Below, piece by piece: positions 11,101 through 19,236 of a stretch of DNA of 64,000 bases (position 1 is the stretch's first letter; each line of letters opens with the position of its first letter). The notes under the pieces were generated by a model that worked only from the letters and a program-made list of their open reading frames with translations, searched no databases and was not told where the DNA came from. This DNA is from Symsagittifera roscoffensis (Eukaryota > Xenacoelomorpha > Acoela > Convolutidae). The stretch covers positions 7,040,539 to 7,104,538 of the forward strand of contig NC_087070.1 of NCBI RefSeq assembly GCF_963678635.1, given 5' to 3'. The position numbers and the translations under genes are program-made.

Positions 11101-13369
11101 GGGATGCTCTCTTTTTTATTGCTATTTTCCTTAATTGTGGTGTTAAGGTCATCATTAAGATTTCTGTCATCTTTGTGTTTTTATAGTCATGTGTATTTAG
11201 TGAGTATGCTTTTCGAACTAGTGTTTCGATTCGTACTGCTATTTGCTTGATGGTTTCGTTTGGTAATCTGCGAATTTCATTACATAAAACTCTTTGTTGT
11301 TGTTTGTTTCTTTCGGAGTCAAACATTTTTGAAAATTCTTGTGTAAATCTTTTCCAATTTGATTTTATTTCTAGAGGTAGTACTGAAAACCATTTTTGGG
11401 CTGCGCCATCTAAGGTTGTTTGTATTAACGCTGTGCGTCGATGTATCCAATTTTGATGTAGTGGCGTATTAATTGGTTCAGGTCCAATATTTAAAATCAG
11501 GTTTGCTGTTACTGCATTTAAATAATCTTCTACAGAGTATTCAGGGTCTGTTCCTGTGAAAACCATTAAAGGTTTGTTTGATGTTATTGATGATCCACCC
11601 ATAAGGTATGGATTCATTGTCATTTGTAATGATTCTGCTGCATTTGGCATTTGAGAAAAATTTGAAAGTTGGTTTCTTGTTATCTCATGTTGTTGGAGAT
11701 AATATGGGAGTGGTATTTCATTTTGCATTTGTGATGCTTGATACGAGTGTGCAGTCATTGGATTTTGTTGTTGAATTGGTTGAAAAGATTGTGTATTAAT
11801 TAGATTTTGTTGTTGAATTGGTTGTTGATGTTGTGCATCTATTGGTTGTGGAGAAAAATTTCTATGATTTGTACGTGTTCTCTGTATTCCTTGTCTACGA
11901 TATTCTTGAGTATTTTGTGCAAATATATCTGGTTGTAAGAAATCATCATCTGAGGATAAATAATCCATTTGATAAGATGTTTGTTTTTTATTTTTATTTT
12001 GTTGAAAAAATGGGTAATTTTCACTGCGATCCTGTGGAGGATTTGGTTGAAAATTTTTGGAATTATATTGGGCCGTTGGGTTATCCCAGTTTCGAGGTTT
12101 TGTATATTGATTAAAATTTCTTTGTGGTTGATTATTTGTTTTTGATGGATGTGTATAATTATAATTATGGTCTGCAAAGTTGTTTCTAGTGAATGTTTTG
12201 CGTGTCTTTGATGGTATTGTCATGGGTCTGTATGTTTGGTAATCCATATGTGAATATTTAGGGGCAACCGAAGGTTTAACGGTTGATTGTAAGGTTACCT
12301 GTGTTTGTGAAGGATTTGTATTTCTTGGTGTTGTTAAATTTGGGCGTATTGGTGAAATACTTTGTTGTGTAGTTGTTGTGTGTACAATTTCTTCATTTAT
12401 GAAGTGTGATGGTGTCTGGATATCTTGTTGAGTAAGATTCCTAGTTCCATTGAGGTTTTCATTGTGTATGACTGTAGAGTTTAAACTATTATTTTGTGTA
12501 TCGGGTAAAAATGTATTATAGTTTAATGGTGTTGCATCAATTGTTAATGGTATTACTCTTACATAATCTCTTATGTAAGATATTGTACCTATTGCTTGAC
12601 TTGAGATTGATTGTGGAAAGCTTATAAATGCGGGATGAGACCATTCGGGGTCCCAAACATAATCTGATTGTTCTGTGATAGCGGTATCATCGTTCGAATT
12701 TTGGGGTCTAAAATTTTTTCTTGCTTGTGCAATTAAATCAATATTGTGTGTGAAATAATCTATTATGAACCATGCCAAAATTTTTTGTAAATCGTGTTTG
12801 GTATGTTGTGAAACGTCGTCTTTCGTGAAATTTTCTTTAATGATGTTTAAATAACTAGAGAGTAGTGTGATTTCATGTCGTACTCTTAAATGTTTAGATG
12901 TTTCTGTTGGTGAGACATTTGTTATTGGGATTTCGTTTTCTAATATCGAAATATAACTATATATTATTGCGAAAACTTCATTGGTGAATATGGAGTTTGC
13001 TCTTTGTGAGTTATGATATTGGATGCTTTTTATATATTCTGAAAAAACTTTTGAAAATTCTAAATCAAGATCGTCTGTTTGAATAGTATATGTTCTATTA
13101 TTATGGTTTGGGGAAGTGAATTCTATAGAGTAGATTCCATACTGTTGTGTTATGTTGCATATATCTTTTAGATAGTGATCTATGATTTGTCTTTTGATTT
13201 TTACATCGGGGAACTCTGTTTTACATGGACTAATTCCGGGTTCAAATAAATTTACGAGTAAATTTTGACAAAATATGTGTTGTCCTCTATCGGTATCTGC
13301 ATCTATTATAAAAGGAAAGATTTCATCATCATCTGGAGTTTCTTCACCTGGAGTGTGCGTTGAGCTCAT
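5147..13369 (-). CDS. gag-pol: Gag-Pol fusion polyprotein of a Ty3/gypsy retroelement, 2740 aa, intact
   Basis: One uninterrupted frame, so no frameshift separates gag from pol. In order: about 600 N-terminal residues of unknown type with Gln/Asn-rich parts; a retrotransposon gag domain (~595-780); a CCHC zinc knuckle near residue 840; a long Asn/Arg/Ser/Tyr-rich linker (~860-1080); aspartic protease with DSG near 1228; reverse transcriptase with YLDD near 1736; RNase H starting with a CDAS motif near 1885; integrase with an HHCC zinc site (~2245-2285), catalytic Asp ~2320 and ~2380, and Glu ~2417; then a GPY/F module near 2593 and a basic tail. All catalytic residues I can find are present, so the enzyme looks functional. 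Gag-pol drives reverse transcription and integration. The gag portion is unusually large. The start ATG overlaps the end of the leader ORF by 26 nt. Confidence 0.95.
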   Translation of the reverse strand: MSSTHTPGEETPDDDEIFPFIIDADTDRGQHIFCQNLLVNLFEPGISPCKTEFPDVKIKRQIIDHYLKDICNITQQYGIYSIEFTSPNHNNRTYTIQTDDLDLEFSKVFSEYIKSIQYHNSQRANSIFTNEVFAIIYSYISILENEIPITNVSPTETSKHLRVRHEITLLSSYLNIIKENFTKDDVSQHTKHDLQKILAWFIIDYFTHNIDLIAQARKNFRPQNSNDDTAITEQSDYVWDPEWSHPAFISFPQSISSQAIGTISYIRDYVRVIPLTIDATPLNYNTFLPDTQNNSLNSTVIHNENLNGTRNLTQQDIQTPSHFINEEIVHTTTTQQSISPIRPNLTTPRNTNPSQTQVTLQSTVKPSVAPKYSHMDYQTYRPMTIPSKTRKTFTRNNFADHNYNYTHPSKTNNQPQRNFNQYTKPRNWDNPTAQYNSKNFQPNPPQDRSENYPFFQQNKNKKQTSYQMDYLSSDDDFLQPDIFAQNTQEYRRQGIQRTRTNHRNFSPQPIDAQHQQPIQQQNLINTQSFQPIQQQNPMTAHSYQASQMQNEIPLPYYLQQHEITRNQLSNFSQMPNAAESLQMTMNPYLMGGSSITSNKPLMVFTGTDPEYSVEDYLNAVTANLILNIGPEPINTPLHQNWIHRRTALIQTTLDGAAQKWFSVLPLEIKSNWKRFTQEFSKMFDSERNKQQQRVLCNEIRRLPNETIKQIAVRIETLVRKAYSLNTHDYKNTKMTEILMMTLTPQLRKIAIKKRASHPSSIREPDLDFRKLVDKLEQAEITMKLEETENLKLQYVNKIETTPTNINNIQESETDLVEKITEILNIYEKNPNFKGKPSFKKWCNYCRRYGHSISECRQKQQDSQNKPQKYKEPNKSFYQYMKKDQNLPNKNVYSNNSSGKPLPNNTSYTRNQSPYNSSYRGRSPERRNTQNSSQNHYNRPNSRNNYSRSNSNTQRFVSRSNSQSRNNYYPNNQSRNSSYNRNRNYSYNRNRSYSNNRNQNYPNTRSRNNSYNRSNYNRPNSNYQNRSRNNSQNRHPSYNNRYRNYSQSPHRNNNHYNNSNNRHRSSTPKHQRQINQVQANPETTSDPPGIDDTVTDTLQLNQINCTSSDSESDTENTLAINMIKVENNYESVIYEQPFPSHIYENQSEFLQNYYTTPINSTPTTQETNEINTTNQTNKNTKTKCLNTNHIYQNIQKEQPKEKIWTIPFLLESPRNKEFQPPDLEIDFLIDSGAESNIINIPTWNEIKSLHPKLTPLETSSKLATAQGSTLINYGKIQLFLLPTRTMEQSKILNKPFKQIFHITDIKYNIIGIPFISKYIPTINILNSKILIKDKYTKTKETSLTFFQRLNKQPPFFSKFYPIYNQQRKHLKPLSGNIYNFSIKQVHQYDKEQNKQKFYMSDFEFKPIHKFFKITISSIKYLKNSNSDIISLHVYNNTPYQVTLPLGLLGYCETNATISPIHEKAYRVNNILQLLDICQSTILNEELSINNIISNENRNTDYFTKTPYFKPTFNISTYTEDQQKFLTMFNFQHSQITQDEFEKLAKQLIKYSSVYATSKFDVGKISSSLHLPLKPDAVFKKQRASKVPIHLHDKVNRLLDILEQYNIISPVNKEEQPKGNTFINPVIILAKGESLKIVLDARYLNSLIDESKCNWPIEPIQVILTKINGKYFTTADMNSAYNQMPLDEQSRRLTQFVIGNQQYEFNRLFYGISIGPAAFSAFMSKIFRPLILKKNAITYLDDVFMQSQTKDEMFNVLEKYHQILQNENLKAAPDKSHFFLTRVKFLGHNIERKTITPLKSRIDAIQKLQPPTNKKKIQEFLGMLNFLSKYVYKMQLYLRPFYNILRQQNNFEWNTEHQTRFDEIKKLLTEQISNTIPDPDQPFYAMCDASNFGIGAALLQSHNGTNKMNLISANSRLFTQAELRLSTLMRECTAIIYTLTEYEFLILGSKHPTVLFTDHKPIIFLFTQKSNPNHRVYRFQLILMKFPNLHIVWTAGKNLALPDTLSRNTPPELLTRKTTVEIPKNIKFYLAENETSPRLECKYAVKTDIEQSQINNLQHFPLYLDCQNNHYEVDLLGTSTFKPIPYSQWIKNNTQQKRTKQHLPKKDHFPLIEKEDLTDKINLSGPQTNDSKYTINQVFDLHDPLDTIPLSTLEIENIFLPPTETITISTLKQYQNLDPVIRQLKSWHKYKTKPIKADSTILGNKTLLRYFRKFNNTTINENTDLLEYKLNESTVPCLPLSMILIAFNISHTQNIKGHSGSEKTYSNFIQNFYFPNAPIWIKVLCNDCIVCQLNKPYPNQKQIAQKQDFKGQSLYFNHRISFDTKGPISPSSEGNSYIMVIVDAFTHYVALNPVPHCNAYYAYTTLYEHWIAKFGLPEILVTDNGTEFINNEIITLCHLYNIKHKPRTSHAPWTNGLVEGMNRSLQEYLRCIINGNDTKYTEWSADVKLFPLAYNSQITTTLGMSPYEMVFNQKPRKPIMFTANSHKNAQGYCQPNKDSICYNLPLHTHDEDHFHHPQILKLASGTHTEWILNRDKKHNEIYQKITKKLLQRQNINEQINSRFTPASDLKIGTFVLIPNFNTQKGISKKLQPLRKGPYQIITKPTDVTYKITDSNKKEIVQHRNNLLPYYPKEYALRELTQLYSFTGLKIIQNEPHLKNTEQNDNPTENQNTKPTATKNNTQNHKESPKQRKNRKMTEQIIPQEEIDKSEHRKTTRLRNQPRKNYKMFIPQSKILKKVEFKK

Positions 13370-13811
13370 TTTTTCGTTCGATGACTGTTAATATGTAATT
13401 ATTAATGTGTCGAATTGGTTGATTCCAATTGTATAAATGTACTGGTTTGTGTTTGTACTGCTTTTTTATTCTTCTTTTTCCTCTTTGTGATGAATTTGAA
13501 GTTGTTTCTGAGTCAGAGAAATATAATTGATCGTGTATTGGGCAATTTTTATCTATTGATTCTTTTAGTTTGTAAAGTTCGTCTAAACTGTTGGTTTCTG
13601 ATTCTGAAAATGCGTTTCGATTTTTTGAAAATCTTTTTCGTGTTATTTGTCTTTGTTTAGTTATTATTTTTCTCTTTAGTGTTTGTCGTTTTGTTCGAAT
13701 GTATCCAACTGTTTGTGTATGAGGTGTGATTACAAGGTCGTATTTTTTGTTTTCTATTTCACAATTGTGTAAAACGATTGTTTGTTTATTTCCTAGGTTT
13801 TTAAATGACAT
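13344..13811 (-). CDS. Small basic leader ORF upstream of gag-pol, 155 aa
   Basis: This ATG-initiated frame ends 26 nt inside gag-pol in a different frame. The protein has a Lys/Arg-rich stretch at about residues 39-65, an acidic/Ser-rich middle, a second basic cluster near 110-120, and a His/Asn/Tyr-containing C-terminus. Basic and acidic blocks like these suggest nucleic-acid binding or nuclear localisation, as in small regulatory proteins of complex retroviruses, but no homology is recognised. Its position as the first large ORF on the genomic RNA means ribosomes must pass it by leaky scanning or reinitiation to reach gag-pol. The overlap supports real coding on both sides. Confidence 0.6.
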   Translation of the reverse strand: MSFKNLGNKQTIVLHNCEIENKKYDLVITPHTQTVGYIRTKRQTLKRKIITKQRQITRKRFSKNRNAFSESETNSLDELYKLKESIDKNCPIHDQLYFSDSETTSNSSQRGKRRIKKQYKHKPVHLYNWNQPIRHINNYILTVIERKNELNAHSR

Positions 13812-14327
13812 AAGGTTTAGAATGACGGATGCAAAGGGTTGTTAAATGATTTCTATTTTCCTAAACTGTTAGTTCTTACGATTTTTTGGTTAGCTTAACC
13901 TGGGTCTATTTGTTCAGGGTTGGAGAGAAAAGTATATCGATTCCGAAGAATGATTTTTACTTTCTCGTGACTAGTATAAGCTAAGGTGTTAACTTACTTA
14001 ATCTTACTTAGGGGTAGTGATTGTGTTCAAGGGTTGGAGAATAGTAAATCGATCCACAAGGTTCAGGTATAATTAGAACGCGAGTAGTTCGTTAGATACT
14101 ATTTTAAACTTACTAAGTCTAAGATTTATCCTGGGTCTGGTAAGAGGGGGGGTCAAGTGAAGGATGAATAACCGAAGTTCTTCACTGTTTATTCTAATTT
14201 GAATGATTAGTTTTGTTTAAAAAGTTCTATTAGTCTTGGGTCTTTAGAAAGGGTTGGGTAGTGAATCGACGTTTGAGGTCGTTAGACACTAATTAAGTGG
14301 GTGGGGGAGAACAAAGTTGTTCTGTTT

Positions 14328-14412
14328 GATCCAAGGATAAGCCTTGATGATCAAATTTAAATTTTAATTAAGTAGAAAATGATTTAAGATCCAAGGATAA
14401 GCCTTGATGATC
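14328..14412. repeat. Exact 25-bp direct repeat in the leader, two copies 60 bp apart
   Basis: Copies at 14328-14352 and 14388-14412 begin 'gatccaagg' and end 'ttgatgatc'. They are identical while the DNA between them is different and very AT-rich. The unit contains an imperfect inverted repeat, so it may fold in the RNA. Confidence 0.8.
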
Positions 14413-14740
14413 TGGTTTTAAATTAAGTGACTTTAAGTTTTTATAAAGTTTTAAATTTGTGTAAAGGAAAGATTTAGTGTTTTGTGATGTTAGTGAGTTG
14501 ATGATTGCTGTTATGTTTTAGGTGATGAAGCTGGATCAACAGGATGATTTATGATTACTAACCATTTATTGTCATGCTACTAATTTTTATTTTTATTTTC
14601 CAATAAATATTTTTCAAACATGTTTTGTATAATACTGCAGAGTTTTAGGAAAACGATCTTAGATCTTTTTATCAATCGTTATTGTATAATATTAATTTTG
14701 TTTAGCGCCTGTAATGATTTTGAAGAGTAACTTCAAGGTT

Positions 14741-14974
14741 TTATGTTTGCAAATGGAAATCTAAATTCATTGCAAGTAGTATTCGAAATATAAAAGTTTG
14801 TTCTGGCTTTTGCCGAACTATCATATAACTATACGGCAAGTTTCTACTTTGTCGTATGTCGTCTTTGGTTCGAGGTCTTCTTCCAATTCCGGGTAGTTCT
14901 GTTATGGTTCGGAATATTGGCTCTGATCTATTGAGTCGGAGAGACATTTCAATTAAATTATTGTCGTATAACAT
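14741..14974 (-). CDS. Small leader ORF, 77 aa, uncertain
   Basis: ATG-initiated frame soon after the putative primer-binding site. The product is Arg-rich with balanced composition (Leu, Ile, Pro, Arg), unlike random AT-rich translation. It could be an upstream ORF on the genomic RNA. No homologue recognised and no other support, so it may be chance. Confidence 0.25.
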   Translation of the reverse strand: MLYDNNLIEMSLRLNRSEPIFRTITELPGIGRRPRTKDDIRQSRNLPYSYMIVRQKPEQTFIFRILLAMNLDFHLQT

Positions 14975-15050
14975 TTTGTAAATGTTTTTGTCTAATTTCT
15001 AATCTATTTTTGGTTAATTCTAATCTAGTAAGGTCTTGTTCGAGACTTAT

Positions 15051-15060
15051 GGTCGCACCA
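15051..15060 (-). promoter_or_regulatory. Putative tRNA primer-binding site
   Basis: On the minus strand the sequence is TGGTGCGACC, two bases after the putative LTR end. The plus strand reads ggtcgcacca, i.e. a tRNA 3' end with CCA. Thirteen bases further out the plus strand also shows GTTCGAG, which resembles a T-loop at close to the right spacing, so similarity to a tRNA 3' half may extend beyond 10 nt. The tRNA species is not identified. Confidence 0.45.
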
Positions 15061-15062
15061 GA

Positions 15063-15360
15063 TGAGTTAGGACCGAAGTGTAACTCATAGAGTAATTTCG
15101 GATAGGGTACACCGTCTGCTCGTCACGCTATCTTATTTTCGGCCGGATAGATTCGTGCAACTTCTTAGTCTAATACCGATCCTAATCTTACTCTTATACT
15201 ATCTAGTCTCAGGTTGTTTAACTAGTCTCTGCTAGGCTCAATAGATCTAGGGTATACTGGTTTATTGCGGTTGCTGAAGTGCTCGGGAGAGTCCAACTAA
15301 TTTCTAAGTTAAATTTAAATCTCTCTGGTGCTGAAATTACAAGTAACTTCAGCACTTACA
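15063..15360 (-). repeat. Putative 5' LTR (about 298 bp)
   Basis: On the minus strand it begins TGTAAGTGCTG and ends CCTAACTCA, i.e. TG...CA, and is followed after 2 nt by the putative primer-binding site. The strand-composition switch and the limit of element-like sequence fall at its outer edge. Just inside the outer end is a near-perfect inverted repeat with 13-nt arms and a 2-nt loop (about 15328-15355). The matching 3' LTR lies outside the window, so this call rests on signals, not on a repeat alignment. Confidence 0.4.
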
Positions 15361-15833
15361 AATAAGTGGGTTGTTAGTTAGATGGATCATGATTGGTTAA
15401 TATTAAATACTTTACATTGGTAAAACATTTAATTTATCCAATCATAAAATATAGTTTAGATCAGGTTCCACATCGTTCATAATGTCTTTAACTCGGCATA
15501 ATGAAGAATCACAACTCTATTTGAGAATTTTCAGAAAAAACTTGGGCGAAAGTCTTGTACCCGTTTAAAACACCCAAAAAATGTTTTTAAAAAAATACCA
15601 GGAAAAGATTTTTAAGACAGAAGCTTATAACTTTCGTAACCTCTATGGTTTCCCATTTAAATTAAAACAATAGGCTACTTATTCCACAGACAGTGTAAAC
15701 AAACGGTAAACAAAATCAACTTTCGAACTTGGAACTTCCGTATTATTTGATTTTTAAATATATTATCAGGCACTAAACTCCACTGGTTTAAACGAAAAAA
15801 AATTATATCCAGAAAAAAATAGTTGTAACTTAC
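15361..15833. other. Probable intron sequence between retroelement and exon
   Basis: AT-rich, no gene seen. If the exon at 15834-16034 is real, this is the start of its first intron, and the retroelement was inserted within that intron in the sense direction. Confidence 0.4.
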
Positions 15834-16034
15834 AGCTTGGTCTCCCCTCCCCGTCTCTCTGTTGTTGTTGCTGTTGTTGTTGGAATTAGCACCCATGTTG
15901 TTAGACACCCCGGTCGCACCACTGTTACTGTTATTAGCACCACCTCCTAGTCCCCCAGTTGAGCCTTGGGTAACTCCCCCAGGAGCTGAGGATCCCCCCA
16001 TCGCATTCGGAGGATGCGACGCCGTCTGAGCCAT
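15834..16034 (-). CDS. First coding exon of a cellular gene, Gly/Asn/Ser-rich N-terminus
   Basis: The minus strand has ATG at 16034-16032 and codes for 67 residues, starting MAQTASHPPNAMGG. It is rich in Gly, Ser, Asn and Thr, with an (Asn)n-Ser tract near residues 50-58. It ends exactly at a codon boundary before a perfect GTAAGT donor (15833-15828), giving a phase-0 intron. Reading past the donor produces hydrophobic nonsense and then a stop, which supports splicing. An upstream in-frame ATG at 16082 is possible, but the 16034 start gives the low-complexity N-terminus typical of transcriptional or RNA-binding regulators. The rest of the gene must be left of the window or inside unseen introns. 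I do not recognise the protein. Confidence 0.6.
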
Positions 16035-18705
16035 CTCTCTCTTTTTCTTATAGACAAGAGCACAACAAAAATATCGTTGCAATTTTCTTCAAAACTTCCT
16101 TCAAATAAGAATTTTTTTTCACAATTTGGCCTTCAACCAACTCTTTGATATTGAAAATGTGCTTATCAGACGGTATAGCAAAACAGATGTGATAATGATA
16201 TGCCCACTAAATGAATCTTCCTGGCAAGCTTGCGGCTTCAAGATTTCAACAGCGACGTCAAATCGACCGGTCCAAACGTTCAACGTCCGATCTTCAAATT
16301 ACAATTAAAATGCGCATATAACTCAATTTCTCTGTCGACGCAAGAAAAAACAGCAGATTTGTGAAGTCTCAGTGTTCAATTGTGCACTTTTTTTTTACTC
16401 TTGTAGCTCTCGATAATGACCAGCTAAAAGCGCACAAAGCTCTCAGCAACTAAATCGAGGCCCTTTCAAATCTGAAACGAAGTAACAACATAAGTTTGGA
16501 AATCTAGCCGAGAAATGTTGAAAAACTTTCAAAACGTATTTTTCCAACAATAAATAATCCACCCCCTCTAAATTTCACACAAATAGAAAACGACAATTTG
16601 TTTAATATCTGAACAAATTTAAGATTTTCTACAGTGCTTTTTAAAATTCATACATTCCTACAGTTCATTCAGCATCTATTTTTTAAACCATTTTTTTAAA
16701 AGCTTGAAGCGAAGCAAGTTCTGAGCTTGTGGGCTTTTTTGCAAAAATTATTGTTGTATTCAATGTTTTTTTTTCAATTTTAAACTTGATACATAACTCT
16801 CTCGAACCTACCAGATCAAAAGTCGATCTGATTTACGACAGCTGTTTTTGCTTTAACTCAAATAATAAGTGTAAATAAATTTAAATTCGAATTAAGTTAT
16901 GGACAAATTAGATATGAAATAGTAAGTAATACAACTCGCTAGCTTCAAAAGAACGTATAGTAGTTGATCATTAGCAAAATAGAATTGCAGCTATAACTTC
17001 TGAATGAAAACGATCGTTTTAGCACACGTCTTGAAGATTTTTTTCGTTAAACTGAAATTTGATTAGAAATATCAAAAAAGAAGGCAGAACGGCACAAAAT
17101 TAATATCAAACAATCGCTAAGAGAACTGCGTAATATGGCACAATTTAACTGAAGTAAGTTCAAATCATAAATTTTTAGCAATAATTTATTCGAAATTATA
17201 AAGAAGAAAAATTAAGGTGCCCTTAAACAACCTGGATGCCACAACGCTCAGTGAAATAGCTTGTATTACAGCAAATATAACAGAAAAGCCTTATATTATT
17301 ACAAATCTGAAAATCTTTCAAGCCTATTGGCTCACTTCATGGTAAATTTCCTAGTTACATAATTGAAATCTGACCAATTGGAGTTCGCTCAATTTTGCGC
17401 AAATTTGTGCCCGGAAATAGCAATGTAACTCTTATCTGCTTCTCAAAATTATTCTGGACTCTGAATTCAACACTTGCGTGCTTTAAGAATTAATTTTAAG
17501 GCCAGAGCCAGATGATTGGCACCAGAAAAAACTAACGCACAGGAAAAACGGCGCTTCGAACCACTTGCGATACAATATTTAACTACACTGTTCTCAGTAG
17601 TTGTTGTGCAATAAACGCATGATTAATGAAAACTTTCATTGAGCAGAAAAAAACGGAATTTTTTCTATAAAGCAGCAGAAATCTTTGTGGCCTGGTTCTT
17701 ATTACAAATTGCCGGACCACGTGAATTGAATTTCTCCCCAACCCCCTCCCCCAACCAATTTGTATAGTTCACTTGGTTCAAAGTATTAATTTTTAGACAA
17801 TCAGAAGTACATGCAGGTCTTACTTCTTGGATTTGTCAGTTAACATTAGGGGGGAGATTGGAGGAACACTGTTCACATGGGCCAGCATGCTGATTTTTGA
17901 ACTCCCAATTTTTGCCCAAGCTCTGAGTTATCGCTTTTGAAGAACTCGCTGCCGAAGCTACATGCAAAAAAAAATAATTTAAAACTCCACTTGAGAACAC
18001 ATTCAAAAGAAACAATTTATATATGTACGAGAAAGTGCTTCTAGTTTCATTTCAAGTGAAGAATTATTTGTGAAAGAATTACAATCGGATAGTTTCAATA
18101 ATGTGTTCTATCTTTTCAACATTTTACGAAGACGACAAATTATGCTTATCTTGACCTGTTTTAGTGTCATTATTTAGAGCTTAGAATGTTTTTCTTCGAA
18201 CCACTGAATGTGGGTGACAACTTTGTTTACGGGTGTGTTTTAGTTTTTTCTTCTGTTTGAATTTTCACTTGTCTAATTTTGACCGAATAAAGCGAACGAA
18301 TAAAAAGATGATAACTTGTTAAATTGGTCATTAAACCATACGAAAACTAGTTTTATAAATTTAATTTGGTTTTTCATTAACAAAAAAAGTTTTCTACAAA
18401 ACATTTAAGAAATAGTATGCAAAAATGAGGATTTTTTGTTCTTTTTTGAAGACAACTGTTGTCCACTACGTTTTACGCGTGAATACTTTCTACGTCACAC
18501 CAAAAAAAACGACCTATTTTGAAAAAAAAAAATGAGAAAACGACAAAGATTAAAAGAACAAATGTTTTGTTTTGAAAAACTTTCATTTGTAGTTTTCATG
18601 AATAAGGTCGGAAAATTCTGTGCCACTTGTTCACATTGGGTCGCTGTTTGTTCGTTAAGCGATGAGAGGATCTAAATGAAGTTCAGAAGCTCGATAAGTA
18701 ATAGT
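16035..18705. other. Intergenic AT-rich DNA upstream of the exon
   Basis: About 2.7 kb with no convincing coding frame on either strand. It should contain the promoter and 5' UTR of the minus-strand gene starting at 16034, but I see no decisive core-promoter motif. Poly-T/A runs are frequent. Confidence 0.5.
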
Positions 18706-18943
18706 AAAACTTGATTTTTAATTTTTATTCTAAAAGGCGCTAAAAAGTTATTTCATTGGATCAGAACTAAGTTTTTATTATAAAATTATTATGATTCAAG
18801 GTCGGCTCGGTTCTATAGCTGTAGCTGCATGCAGCGCTTTCTGCGCAAGCAGAGCATCTGCAATACGCTATGGACTTATCTACCGACTCGTGTTTTTTTT
18901 TTAAATTTCTGTTTGCTTTATTTTATGATCGTTTTCCGATCTT

Positions 18944-19013
18944 CGCTGCCACTTTAGTACGGTGGTCAAGGCGCGACGTCGCTATGATATTGGAGCGGGT
19001 TCGAATACCGCAT
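18944..19013 (+). ncRNA. tRNA-like sequence, copy 1 of array A
   Basis: A T-arm with a 4/5 bp stem around loop TTCGAAT (polymerase III B-box-like GGTTCGAA) lies about 45 nt after an A-box/D-arm-like segment containing GGTGGTCAAGG. The anticodon arm and acceptor do not pair, so this is a tRNA relic or SINE head, not a functional tRNA. Confidence 0.4.
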
Positions 19014-19236
19014 TTGAAATTTTCTTAAGTTTTTTTAATTTTGTTTTAAATGCTTCATTCATTTGATGCATGCTCTATGCTGTAGTTCAGTTACCTGTGA
19101 CACGTCTCATTATATGTTTTGTTTGAATTAAAGTGTTTGAAAGGTTATTTTTTTTTTCTCGTGGTTTCTATGATTACAAACATTACTTAAGAAGGATAGC
19201 AGAAGAGATGTACAAGACGTGACATTGTATGCAGTT

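Larger units (their letters stand above)
13812..15050 (-). other. Retroelement leader with imperfect tandem repeats
   Basis: About 1.2 kb lies between the putative primer-binding site and the leader ORF. From ~13890 to 14300 several degenerate units of about 110-130 bp recur, each with a 'tgggtct'-like core followed by 'ggttgg' and an 'atcga' element. A 25-bp sequence is repeated exactly at 14328-14352 and 14388-14412. GTAAG-type donor sites are present on the minus strand near 13998 and 14008, which could serve subgenomic splicing. A 77-codon minus ORF (14741-14974) is present, of unknown reality. The packaging signal of the element would be expected here. Confidence 0.5.
1..15360 (-). mobile_element. 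Large Ty3/gypsy-type retroelement with envelope-like gene, truncated by the window edge
   Basis: Everything from the left edge to about 15360 reads as one minus-strand element. The plus strand is conspicuously T/G-rich throughout, so the coding strand is A/C-rich, and this bias stops near 15360. In transcription order it holds a putative LTR, a primer-binding site, a leader, a small basic ORF, fused gag-pol, two small hydrophobic ORFs, an ATG-less frame and an envelope-like frame. The domain order protease, RT, RNase H, integrase is that of Ty3/gypsy elements, and the integrase ends in a GPY/F module. The 3' LTR is not in the window, so target-site duplication and LTR identity (age) cannot be tested. 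At more than 15.3 kb it is much longer than typical gypsy elements, which are commonly 5-9 kb. Family assignment is firm; the outer boundary is an inference. Confidence 0.9.

Noticed and set aside
10225..12114. Several plus-strand frames of 60-114 codons antisense to gag-pol
   Set aside because: They are Phe/Tyr/Val/Cys-rich translations of the T/G-rich complement of an A-rich gene; no domain, and the frame is explained by the sense coding.
12361..12900. Possible second gene before the gag domain within the 2740-codon frame
   Set aside because: The frame is continuous with no internal boundary signal; it is better described as an N-terminal extension of Gag.
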